Assembly: GCA_003558625.1 (NCBI GenBank)
Contig: PWPP01000141.1
Location: 1 to 7,382, forward strand
Source of the DNA: Syntrophomonas sp.
GTDB taxonomy: Bacteria; Bacillota; Syntrophomonadia; Syntrophomonadales; Syntrophomonadaceae
Length of the DNA stretch: 7,382 nt
Reading direction: 5' to 3'
Under the pieces are notes generated by a model. The model had not been told where the DNA came from. It worked only from the letters and a program-made list of their open reading frames with translations, and searched no databases. Both the position numbers and the translations under genes were made by a program. Positions 1 through 6,039 of the stretch are shown one piece after another (within the stretch, counting starts at the first letter, position 1; each line of letters begins with the position of its first letter).

Positions 1-99
1 CTGGGTGCAGGCCTCTCTATCAAGTACAATATGTTGCTCCTCATCATCCACTACAAATTTATTTATTGCCAGCAGCTGTTCTATGGTTAGGCGCTTCAT
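1..99 (-). CDS. fixX: FixX ferredoxin-like protein, N-terminal fragment
   Basis: Partial gene: the first 33 codons are visible and the reading frame is open to base 1, so the Fe-S cysteine motifs lie outside the window. The visible protein begins MKRLTIEQLLAINKF and continues with VVDDEEQHIVLD, which fits the opening of FixX proteins (NKF, an acidic VDEE stretch, then HI). FixX is a small polyferredoxin-like partner of FixC that carries the iron-sulfur cluster which classical ETF-quinone oxidoreductases hold in one chain. The ATG overlaps the fixC stop (ATGA), and a strong ribosome site, AAAGGAGG, lies about 9-10 bases upstream inside the last fixC codons, so translation is probably coupled to fixC. 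The cysteine at residue 31 is the only one visible. Family assignment rests on the short N-terminus plus its position after fixC. Confidence 0.85.
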   Translation of the reverse strand, partial: MKRLTIEQLLAINKFVVDDEEQHIVLDREACTQ

Positions 100-1391
100 A
101 AAGACCTGCCTCCTTTCCAGGCATCCTTTGCCAGGTTGGTTATTCCAACACCTGCATTCTTGACCTGTTTCAAAGCGCGGCCCATGATATGTTCCGGTTT
201 GGTGCCTTCCACCGTAAACATTTCTCCCAGCATAGAGGTAACCAAATGGGGATAGGTTTGATAAAGACGGCTATTTTCCAGGAAATGCGGGGCCTGCCGG
301 TACATCTCCAAATCCCGCAACACAACATTGTTTTTTAGATGATCTTGGTAGATGCTGAGTCCCTGTCGAGAATAGTCTTCTTTCGCCCGGGCTTCCAATA
401 TGGTCTTGGCTGCTGCTTCTCCTGAAGCAATGGCCAAATCCATTCCCCTTACTAAATAACCCAGGTTAATAACAAATCCGGCTGCATCACCAGCCACCAA
501 GATTCCGGCATCAAAAAGCCGGGGCATCATATTGTAACCCGCCTCCGGCACCAGGTGAGCTGAATACTCCATTACCTGCCCCCCCTCAATATAAGGGGCT
601 ATATGGGGGTGAGACTTAAAGTCTTCTAAAAGCTCACCGATTTTATATTTCATTTGTTGCACCGCTGCCATATTTACCACTAAACCCAGGGATATGCTGT
701 TTTTATTGGTATATAAGAATCCTCCCCCGGGTACTTCCCGGGTACAGGCTCCCACAAAAAGATTGGCTACCCCTTCATCTGACGCGATTTGAAAGCGCTG
801 GTTAATCAAATCCTGGGACAGCTCAATGATTTGCTTCACCCCTGTGGCTACCTGAGCCGGTTGCGGCTTTTCCCTTAATCCCGCTCTTTCCGTTATTAAA
901 GAATTGCCTCCATCAGCAACAATGACCACATCCGCAAAAATCTCGTCATCCCCGGCTCTTACCCCGATAACACGATCACCCTCTTTTATAACGTCATCTA
1001 CCCTGATCCCACAAGCCAAAATAGCTCCTTCTTCCTCAGCCTTTCCGGCTAACCAGGCATCAAATTCAGCCCGCAGCAGGATAAACGAATGATAAGGTTC
1101 CTTGTTCCAATGGGCGTCCTGGAAATTCAGGGTCGCAGTTCGCTCGGGGGTGACAAAGCTGACCCGTTCCGTTACTACCCTGCGTTCTATGGGAGCTTCT
1201 TCCCAAAATCCGGGGATGATCCGGTTTAGAGCATAGCTATACATCCGTCCCCCATACATATTTTTACATCCCGGGCTTTCTCCTCTTTCAATCAATAAGA
1301 CATCAAGCCCCTCAAGGGCTAACAGGTACGCTGCCGTACTTCCGGCCGGCCCCGCACCAATGATAATCACTGAAAATTTTTCTTCCGCCAT
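96..1391 (-). CDS. fixC: FixC, ETF-quinone oxidoreductase-like FAD flavoprotein
   Basis: A 431-residue FAD-dependent oxidoreductase, close to the length I recall for E. coli FixC. An N-terminal Rossmann dinucleotide fold carries GAGPAG at residues 12-17, ending in the acidic ERG of the second strand (35-37). A conserved patch KNMYGG follows at 43-48, and the second FAD motif, GILVAGDAAGF, lies at 296-306. FixC transfers electrons between the EtfAB flavoprotein and the membrane quinone pool, with FixX supplying the Fe-S centre that FixC itself lacks. There is no signal peptide; membrane contact would be peripheral, through the quinone-binding part. It starts 15 bases after the etfA stop. The spacer has only a weak GGTG-type ribosome site, so reinitiation after etfA is likely. 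The stop overlaps the fixX start. The start fits because the Rossmann strand begins at residue 6, as usual in this family. Confidence 0.93.
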   Translation of the reverse strand: MAEEKFSVIIIGAGPAGSTAAYLLALEGLDVLLIERGESPGCKNMYGGRMYSYALNRIIPGFWEEAPIERRVVTERVSFVTPERTATLNFQDAHWNKEPYHSFILLRAEFDAWLAGKAEEEGAILACGIRVDDVIKEGDRVIGVRAGDDEIFADVVIVADGGNSLITERAGLREKPQPAQVATGVKQIIELSQDLINQRFQIASDEGVANLFVGACTREVPGGGFLYTNKNSISLGLVVNMAAVQQMKYKIGELLEDFKSHPHIAPYIEGGQVMEYSAHLVPEAGYNMMPRLFDAGILVAGDAAGFVINLGYLVRGMDLAIASGEAAAKTILEARAKEDYSRQGLSIYQDHLKNNVVLRDLEMYRQAPHFLENSRLYQTYPHLVTSMLGEMFTVEGTKPEHIMGRALKQVKNAGVGITNLAKDAWKGGRSL

Positions 1392-1406
1392 TTTCTACAC
1401 CACACT

Positions 1407-2366
1407 TTATGATTTCACTTTTTCTTTAATAGCCCGGGTAAGTTGAGGAACCACCTCATATAAGTCTCCTATAATACCATAATCGGCTACTTCAAAAATC
1501 GCTGCATTTTCGTCCCGGTTAATAGCAATAACGGTTTTGGCATCACGAATTCCCACGGTATGCTGGATCTGACCGGATACTCCAATGCCTATATATAGGT
1601 GGGGTTTAATCACCTGCCCTGATAAACCAATATAGGTTTCTTCCGGCAGCCAGTGCAGTTCCTCGGCAATGGGCCTGGTGCAAGCCACTTCTCCACCCAG
1701 AACTTCGGCCAATTCCCGAGCTAATTGTAAATCTTCCTCGTTTTCCAATCCTCGTCCTACGCAGACCACCACCTTTGCTTCCCGGATGTTTACCTGTTCT
1801 TTGCTTTTCGCTTTTTTCTCCAAAACTCTCACCGGAGTCTCCAAAGCGCCTGTAATCTCTCGAGTTTTGCCCTCCCTGCCTTCCAGGGGCGAACCGGGTG
1901 AAAAAGTACGTGGGGGAATGGTTGCCATTTGGGGCTTGCTTGTAGACGCTACGGTTTGTACGCCTACCCCTCCGTATATCATGCGCTCCATTTCTAGTCG
2001 TTTAAGGTCCTGATTAAAGTGAAATGCTGTGCACTCACTGCACAATCCGGTTTCTAAACGGGTAGCAATCCTGGCCGCTAACTCTTTGCACCGGTTAGAA
2101 CCACCGATTAGAAAAACTTCCGGTTTTTCCCTCGCGGCTTCTTCTGCAATCAAAGGAATGTATACACTCAGGGGCTGTCCATCTGCCAATGCTGGCAAAA
2201 GAATGATTTCATCCGCACCATAACTGAAATATTCCCCCGATTTTTCCTCGCGGTCCCAAAGCAGCAGGTGCAGGCCCATTCCTATATCATCAGCCAGGCT
2301 GCGTCCGGCTGCAAGAAGTTCTAATATCTGATCATGGTTATCCGCTAATATCCAAACTCCAGCCAT
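1407..2366 (-). CDS. etfA: Electron transfer flavoprotein alpha subunit (FixB type)
   Basis: A 319-residue ETF alpha subunit. The N-terminal domain starts MAGVWILADN. The C-terminal FAD domain carries the family signature LYIGIGVSGQIQH (about residues 257-269), followed by a short spacer and TVIAINRDENA, which binds FAD and ends in the typical DYGIIGDLYEVVPQL. With EtfB it forms the soluble heterodimer that takes electrons from acyl-CoA dehydrogenase and passes them to FixCX. A GTG nine bases further upstream (2375) is in frame, but it shares its first base with the AAGGAG ribosome site. The ATG at 2366 sits 8 bases after that site and is clearly the better start. The etfB stop codon TAA is itself part of the TAAGGAG element, so only 12 bases separate the two genes. 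Residues about 155-195 form a charged linker between the domains. Confidence 0.94.
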   Translation of the reverse strand: MAGVWILADNHDQILELLAAGRSLADDIGMGLHLLLWDREEKSGEYFSYGADEIILLPALADGQPLSVYIPLIAEEAAREKPEVFLIGGSNRCKELAARIATRLETGLCSECTAFHFNQDLKRLEMERMIYGGVGVQTVASTSKPQMATIPPRTFSPGSPLEGREGKTREITGALETPVRVLEKKAKSKEQVNIREAKVVVCVGRGLENEEDLQLARELAEVLGGEVACTRPIAEELHWLPEETYIGLSGQVIKPHLYIGIGVSGQIQHTVGIRDAKTVIAINRDENAAIFEVADYGIIGDLYEVVPQLTRAIKEKVKS

Positions 2367-2378
2367 TTTTCTCACTCC

Positions 2379-3146
2379 TTAAGAAATAACTCCTGCTTTA
2401 GTTAACACTGCAACCATTTTAGCAATCCCTTCAGAACCGGCATCCATTTTTTCACAGGTTCTTTCCATGGATGTTGCCCGGACATTCAAGGTTTCCAAAT
2501 AAGGGTCAAAGGATTTATTTAAGTCTTGCAGGGTAATCTCCTCAACCGGTTTTTTCCCTGCCGCCAACGTATCTTTTAAGCCGGGCACCCGGGGAGTATT
2601 AATATCCGGTAGAACCGTAATCAAAGCCGGCAGGGGCAACGCTAACACTTCCACCCCATCCTCAACCTTGCATTCTACGATAGCTTCCTTTTCTTTTATT
2701 TCTATTTTATTGACAAATACCGCGCAAGGTATTCCCAGCATTTCAGCCAAACGCGGACCTACCTGCTGAGCATAAAGATCCCCGGATCCCTCCCCGCAAA
2801 TAATCAGATCATATTCAATTTGAGATGAGATGGCCGCAGCCATAATGGCAGCAGTTTGTCCCGGTTCCAGGTTGGAAAAAGAGGGATCCGTTACAAAATA
2901 AGCTTTTTCCGGTCCCCGGGAAAGGGCATCCTTAATGCTCTTTTTCGCTCCGGGAATACCAACGGTAAGGCCCACTACTTCTCCTCCATACTGCTCCTTC
3001 AACCGCGCCCCTTCTTCCAGGCAATTGCGGTCATATTCGCTAATCCGGTATCCCACCCGATCTAATGATAGCTCATCAGTGCCGGGAACTACTCTGATGT
3101 CGGCCTGGTCTACCACCCATTTAAAACACGTAATAATCCTGGGCAT
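2379..3146 (-). CDS. etfB: Electron transfer flavoprotein beta subunit (FixA type)
   Basis: A 255-residue ETF beta subunit, a usual length for the family. It opens MPRIITCFKWVVDQADIRV, the standard EtfB start. The nucleotide-binding region at about 118-140 reads GEGSGDLYAQQVG and then PRLAEMLGIP; this GEGSGDLYAQQVG form resembles the FixA branch as I remember it from enteric FixA rather than housekeeping ETF. EtfB binds AMP in simple ETFs and a second FAD in bifurcating ones; I cannot decide which from the residues alone. The frame stays open 23 codons further upstream to 3215, but that extension has no family resemblance. The ATG at 3146 has a GAGG site 9 bases upstream, so it was chosen. 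It is first in the operon etfB-etfA-fixC-fixX and follows a 199-bp control region. Confidence 0.93.
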   Translation of the reverse strand: MPRIITCFKWVVDQADIRVVPGTDELSLDRVGYRISEYDRNCLEEGARLKEQYGGEVVGLTVGIPGAKKSIKDALSRGPEKAYFVTDPSFSNLEPGQTAAIMAAAISSQIEYDLIICGEGSGDLYAQQVGPRLAEMLGIPCAVFVNKIEIKEKEAIVECKVEDGVEVLALPLPALITVLPDINTPRVPGLKDTLAAGKKPVEEITLQDLNKSFDPYLETLNVRATSMERTCEKMDAGSEGIAKMVAVLTKAGVIS

Positions 3147-3234
3147 AACACACCGCCTCTCGGTTCGTTTATTAATGAAAAAAAGCTTTTGACCCCGGAC
3201 CAGCTCGTTTTTCACACTAACGGCTTGGATCGAA

Positions 3235-3264
3235 CCCGGTGCTCATATATAATAAAGCACCGGG
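3235..3264. repeat. Perfect 8-bp inverted repeat enclosing the etf promoter -10
   Basis: The arms CCCGGTGC (3235-3242) and GCACCGGG (3257-3264) are exact complements around a 14-base AT-rich centre that contains the whole predicted -10 element. There is no T-run after the stem on the minus strand, so it is not an intrinsic terminator. It could be an operator bound by a dimer, or the base of a hairpin at the 5' end of the transcript. Confidence 0.6.
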
Positions 3265-3279
3265 CCTCAGGTATGTCAA
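3249..3279 (-). promoter_or_regulatory. Probable sigma-A promoter of the etfBA-fixCX operon
   Basis: On the minus strand a perfect -35 TTGACA lies at 3279-3274. The -10 is ambiguous: TATTAT (3254-3249, five of six consensus bases) at a 19-bp spacing, or TTTATT (3256-3251, four of six) at the ideal 17 bp. Either would give a leader of about 95 bases before the etfB ATG. The promoter overlaps two symmetric elements listed separately, which suggests control by a repressor. It also implies that the etf operon can be transcribed apart from the acyl-CoA dehydrogenase gene upstream, although no convincing terminator separates them and read-through is possible. Confidence 0.5.
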
Positions 3280-3289
3280 AAGCGCTTTT
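3278..3289. repeat. Perfect 12-bp palindrome AAAAGCGCTTTT at the etf -35
   Basis: AAAAGCGCTTTT is its own complement. Its low-coordinate end shares two bases with the TTGACA -35 element. A shorter relative, AAAAGCTTTT, occurs at 3181-3190 in the leader. The TTTTGAC flank is the same in both, in opposite orientation. A repressor site is possible; no known regulator consensus is matched. Confidence 0.4.
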
Positions 3290-3345
3290 CAACCATACAG
3301 ATACATTGATAGAGACTTTTTCAACAGTTATTTATTACAGGATTT

Positions 3346-4488
3346 CTAGCGCAACACGTTAGCGGCGATTACCATGCGTTGGGCTTCAGAAGTCCCTTCA
3401 TAGATTTCGGTAATTTTGGCGTCCCGCATTAAGCGTTCCACTTTAAACCCTTTGATATAGCCATATCCCCCGTGGATCTGTACCGCTTTAGAAGAATGGC
3501 GCATAGCAGTTTCGGCAGTAAATAATTTTGCCATGGAAGCTTCCTTGCTATAAGGAAGACCCTGGTCTTTCAGGTATGCTGCATTATAGGTTAAGAATCT
3601 GGCGGCTGCAATATCTGTGACCATATCCGCGATCATCCATTGAATAGCCTGATTCCTGGCAATAGGCTTGTTAAACTGAATTCTTTCTTTGGAATATTTG
3701 ATGGATTCATCTAATGAAGCCTGGGCAATTCCCAAGGCCTGTGAGGCTACCCCAATGCGTCCATTATCAAGGCTTTGCATTGCTATACGGAAACCCTGAC
3801 CTACCTTACCCAGAAGATCTTCCTTGGGAACGCGGCAATCCTTTAAAATGATTTCTGAAGTCTGGGATGACCGGATCCCCATTTTTTTGAATATTTCTCC
3901 TACTCTAAAACCAGGATTGTCTTTGGTAACGATAAAAGCACTCATCCCTTTGGGAGCAGACAGTTCTTTGTCGGTAATGGCAACTACTATAAAAATATCC
4001 CCCACGGGCCCGTTAGAAATAAACGTTTTGGTGCCGTTAAGGACATACTCATCTCCATCTAAAACAGCCGTTGTAGAACCTGCGGCAACATCGGTTCCTG
4101 CTCCGGGTTCGGTCAGGGCAAATCCTCCAAGTTTTTCTCCCTTACATAAGGGAATCAGGTATTTCTGCTTTTGTTCTTCTGTTCCATATTCAAATATGGG
4201 CCCTGCTCCGAGACCGGTATGACATGAAACGGTAAATCCCGTGGCAGCACAAGAACGGGAAAGTTCTTCAATAACCATCGCATAGGTCAGAAAATCCAGT
4301 CCTGCTCCTCCATATTCAGCAGGATAAGGCATTCCCATCCATCCATCTTCTGCAAGCTTTTCCATGACTTCAGCCGGGTGACGACTTTCTTCATCAATTT
4401 CCACTGCAATGGGATCCACATACTTTTGGGCAAACTCGCGCATATTAGCCACTATAAGTTCTTGTTCTTCGGTCAACTTAAATATCAT
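3346..4488 (-). CDS. Acyl-CoA dehydrogenase, butyryl/short-chain type
   Basis: A 380-residue FAD-dependent acyl-CoA dehydrogenase, full length for the family. It oxidises a fatty acyl-CoA to the 2-enoyl-CoA (or the reverse) and exchanges electrons with ETF. The order is: N-terminal helical domain (1-120), middle beta domain with the first signature ALTEPGAGTD (124-133), and C-terminal helical domain with QIHGGYGY (337-344) and RDAKITEIYEGTSEAQR (355-371). The catalytic base is E364 in IYEGT, its position in short-chain and butyryl-CoA dehydrogenases. The overall pattern resembles clostridial Bcd, so short-chain substrates are likely but not proven. The start ATG has a G-rich site, AGGGGGG, 11 bases upstream, somewhat far. 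It has its own strong promoter after marR, and the etf operon encoding its probable electron partner follows downstream. Confidence 0.93.
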   Translation of the reverse strand: MIFKLTEEQELIVANMREFAQKYVDPIAVEIDEESRHPAEVMEKLAEDGWMGMPYPAEYGGAGLDFLTYAMVIEELSRSCAATGFTVSCHTGLGAGPIFEYGTEEQKQKYLIPLCKGEKLGGFALTEPGAGTDVAAGSTTAVLDGDEYVLNGTKTFISNGPVGDIFIVVAITDKELSAPKGMSAFIVTKDNPGFRVGEIFKKMGIRSSQTSEIILKDCRVPKEDLLGKVGQGFRIAMQSLDNGRIGVASQALGIAQASLDESIKYSKERIQFNKPIARNQAIQWMIADMVTDIAAARFLTYNAAYLKDQGLPYSKEASMAKLFTAETAMRHSSKAVQIHGGYGYIKGFKVERLMRDAKITEIYEGTSEAQRMVIAANVLR

Positions 4489-4528
4489 CTAAAATCCAAC
4501 CCCCCTACTCTTCGTAAACAATCCAACA

Positions 4529-4555
4529 AATACAACCAAAACAATGAATACAACC
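4529..4555. repeat. Two direct copies of GGTTGTATT in the dehydrogenase leader
   Basis: On the minus strand GGTTGTATT occurs at 4555-4547 and again at 4537-4529, 18 bases apart, within a T/G-rich untranslated leader between the promoter and the dehydrogenase ATG. The repeats are short and the stretch is low in complexity, so they may be chance; a regulator or RNA-binding site is possible. Confidence 0.3.
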
Positions 4556-4556
4556 C

Positions 4557-4573
4557 AGCTGCTGATCATCTTA
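4557..4573 (-). promoter_or_regulatory. Candidate MarR operator at the dehydrogenase promoter
   Basis: TAAGATGATCAGCAGCT on the minus strand starts 5 bases after the -10 element, so it would cover the start of transcription. It matches the palindromic site in front of marR at 14 of 17 positions. The left arm AAGATG is intact; the right arm is degenerate (CAGCTG for CATCTT). Binding there would block transcription of the dehydrogenase gene. Assignment to the neighbouring MarR protein is inference from the shared sequence and location. Confidence 0.45.
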
Positions 4574-4578
4574 CATGC

Positions 4579-4607
4579 ATTTTATCGACTAATAAATAGT
4601 GTGTCAA
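4579..4607 (-). promoter_or_regulatory. Strong sigma-A promoter of the acyl-CoA dehydrogenase gene
   Basis: The -35 is TTGACA (4607-4602, perfect) and the -10 is TAAAAT (4584-4579, five of six), with an exact 17-bp spacer. It lies 20 bases past the marR stop codon. The expected start near 4572 gives a leader of about 85 bases. This is the best promoter in the window, and such strength usually goes with repression. Confidence 0.75.
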
Positions 4608-4626
4608 TAATTACTTTGTCTGCCAA

Positions 4627-5046
4627 CTATTTTTCGTGGGCGGTTATTTCTCTGAGCATACGGTTTAACTGGTCTGCCTGATGGGAATCAAAATATACCA
4701 AAGCTCTTTTATTCGCTTCCATGATCGCTTCAGAAAGAGGGCCTTCCAATGAGCGCCCCTTTTCTGTCAGCAAGACATGGAGTGCCCGTCGGTCCTTGAC
4801 ATCAGGCTGCTTGGTTATAAATCCTTTTAGTTCCATACGATCCAGAATCCCTGTCATCGTTGATCCGTCCAGAGAAAGCCGGCTGGCCAACTGCGTGGCT
4901 GTCTGACCATTTTGATCCCACAAACACTTCAAAACGGCATATTGTCCGGGTGTTACCCCGTAAGGAGCAAGTTCTATCTTGAAAATATGATGGACGACTT
5001 GTTGGGCTTTGGTGAGGACAAAATTAAAACATTGTTCCAATTCCAT
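4627..5046 (-). CDS. MarR-family transcriptional regulator
   Basis: A 139-residue winged helix-turn-helix repressor of the MarR family, which acts as a homodimer whose terminal helices form the dimer interface. The helix-turn-helix covers roughly residues 47-75 (TATQLASRLSLDGSTM, with recognition helix STMTGILDRMELKG), followed by the wing with the family motif DVKDRRALHVLLTEKG (82-97). A strong ribosome site AAAGGAG lies 8 bases before the ATG. Such proteins usually bind palindromes over their own and nearby promoters and release DNA on binding a small ligand. The downstream dehydrogenase gene carries a similar site, so an acyl-CoA or related carboxylate ligand is a reasonable guess. The histidine-rich zinc cluster of AdcR-type MarR proteins is absent, arguing against zinc control of the upstream transporter. 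Confidence 0.9.
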   Translation of the reverse strand: MELEQCFNFVLTKAQQVVHHIFKIELAPYGVTPGQYAVLKCLWDQNGQTATQLASRLSLDGSTMTGILDRMELKGFITKQPDVKDRRALHVLLTEKGRSLEGPLSEAIMEANKRALVYFDSHQADQLNRMLREITAHEK

Positions 5047-5090
5047 AAATCAGACTCCTTTACCAGGATCGAACATAGATGTTTGCATTT

Positions 5091-5107
5091 AAGATGATTG
5101 GCATCTT
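5091..5107. promoter_or_regulatory. Palindromic candidate operator in the marR leader
   Basis: AAGATG and CATCTT form perfect 6-bp arms around a 5-base centre (ATTGG), 16 bases downstream of the marR -10 element. The size and placement are typical of MarR autorepressor sites. The site recurs, in opposite orientation relative to transcription and with a weaker second arm, at the dehydrogenase promoter (4557-4573). Confidence 0.5.
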
Positions 5108-5117
5108 CCTCATTTTT

Positions 5118-5132
5118 TGTTAAATTATAACA
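5118..5132. promoter_or_regulatory. 15-bp palindrome over the marR -10 element
   Basis: Minus strand TGTTATAATTTAACA has arms TGTTA and TAACA with one mismatched pair inside, and it contains the whole -10 hexamer. Its centre is 26 bp from the centre of the AAGATG palindrome. It may be a second operator, or simply an AT-rich promoter with chance symmetry. It has no counterpart at the dehydrogenase promoter. Confidence 0.35.
5124..5132 (-). promoter_or_regulatory. Extended -10 promoter of marR
   Basis: Minus strand TGTTATAAT: a perfect TATAAT hexamer (5129-5124) preceded by the TGn extension. No good -35 is present at 16-18 bp spacing, consistent with an extended -10 promoter. Transcription would start near 5117, about 70 bases before the marR ATG. 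This lets marR be expressed apart from the metal transporter operon upstream. Confidence 0.6.
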
Positions 5133-5181
5133 TGCTTTGAAACAAAAATGTTGGTAAACCAATGGTTTTTCAGGATTTGCT

Positions 5182-6039
5182 TTAAGGCCTGCTTTTGATT
5201 TTCGCATTTTGTTTATACCCTGGTCGGGGCGCACGGTATTTGGAAAAAATACAATTACCACCCACAGCCAGAATAAAGGTCAAGGCTGCAACCATTATAA
5301 TCACCGCTCCCGAGGGTAAATCTAAAAAAAATGATATGATGAGCCCCCCGGTGGTAAAGCAAATACCTAATATAATGGAAATACCCATCATGATGTGCAA
5401 TTTGGAAGTGCATTGGATGGCAATAGCCGCAGGTATGGTTAAAAGGGCAATCACCAGAATAATGCCTACGATGCGTATTAAGATTACTACTGTCAGGGCA
5501 ACCAGACATAAGAGGATAAGGTTTAATATAGACGTTGGCAACCCCTGGACCCTGGCAAATTCCTCATCAAAAGAAACCGCCCTGAAATCCTCATACAGAG
5601 TAAATACTACCCCCAGGATGATGGCACTCAGGATGAATATATACCACATTTCCATCCGGGGAACGGTGAGAATGTTTCCAAACAAATAACTCATTAAATC
5701 TGCAGTGTAACCGGGTGAAAGCTTAACAAATATTGCCCCCAGGGCCATCCCTACCGCCCAGGTAATCCCGATAACAGTATCCGGTCTCTGCTCAGCTCTT
5801 TGGCCAATCATACCGATAATAATCGCCGCTATTAAACTGAATATGGTAGCCCCGATGATGGGGCTAAATCCAAGATAATAACCCAGGCCAATTCCCCCGT
5901 AAGCCGTATGTGATATGCTGCCGCTAATAAATACGATTCTATTGACCACGACATAACTTCCAATAATCCCACATATGATACTGGCTATCACACCAATCAG
6001 AAATGCCTGGCGCATAAAATCATACAGCCAAAAATCCAT
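5182..6039 (-). CDS. znuB: Metal (zinc-type) ABC transporter membrane permease
   Basis: A 285-residue, strongly hydrophobic inner-membrane protein of the ABC-3 (ZnuB/TroC/MntB) permease family, which forms the metal channel as a homodimer with the ZnuC ATPase. Hydrophobic stretches at roughly 13-33, 59-79, 89-106, 131-149, 171-208 (probably two), 217-239 and 243-263 suggest seven to eight membrane segments. Conserved family features include GSISHTAYGGIGLGYYLG (40-57) and the segment with VSFDEEFARVQGLP (155-168), which should contact the ATPase. The C-terminus is a short basic tail. It begins at the znuC stop: an ATG overlaps TGA as TGATG, and a GTG three bases upstream (6042) is an equally possible start. 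The GGGGAGG ribosome site is 10 or 7 bases away respectively. Zinc is more likely than manganese, judged from the binding protein. Confidence 0.87.
   Translation of the reverse strand: MDFWLYDFMRQAFLIGVIASIICGIIGSYVVVNRIVFISGSISHTAYGGIGLGYYLGFSPIIGATIFSLIAAIIIGMIGQRAEQRPDTVIGITWAVGMALGAIFVKLSPGYTADLMSYLFGNILTVPRMEMWYIFILSAIILGVVFTLYEDFRAVSFDEEFARVQGLPTSILNLILLCLVALTVVILIRIVGIILVIALLTIPAAIAIQCTSKLHIMMGISIILGICFTTGGLIISFFLDLPSGAVIIMVAALTFILAVGGNCIFSKYRAPRPGYKQNAKIKSRP

Noticed and set aside
3224..3239. GGGTTCGATCC on the minus strand resembles a tRNA T-loop
   Set aside because: The flanking bases do not pair as a 5-bp T-stem, and no acceptor, D or anticodon arms can be drawn around it.
3275..3292. 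Possible CcpA cre site at the GAAAAGCGCTTTTGA palindrome
   Set aside because: With the central CG aligned, the TG and C positions required by the cre consensus do not match; the arms are one base too long on each side.
3824..4222. 132-codon open frame on the plus strand
   Set aside because: It is the antisense shadow of the conserved acyl-CoA dehydrogenase gene, and its translation resembles no protein family.
3346..4488. Dehydrogenase as CaiA (crotonobetainyl-CoA reductase), suggested by the fixABCX neighbours
   Set aside because: The active-site segment is IYEGTSEAQR, as in short-chain dehydrogenases; CaiA as I recall it has a different segment there, and no other carnitine genes are present in the window.
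5140..5181. Possible terminator after znuB (TTGGTTTACCAACATTTTT on the minus strand)
   Set aside because: The stem is only 4 bp (TTGG/CCAA) and outer extension needs three mismatches; too weak to call a terminator.
4974..5261. 95-codon minus-strand frame bridging znuB and marR
   Set aside because: It overlaps the marR promoter and the beginning of marR in another frame and shows no family features.
5195..5689. 164-codon open frame on the plus strand
   Set aside because: It is antisense to the znuB permease, with a composition expected from the complement of a membrane protein gene and no ribosome site of note.
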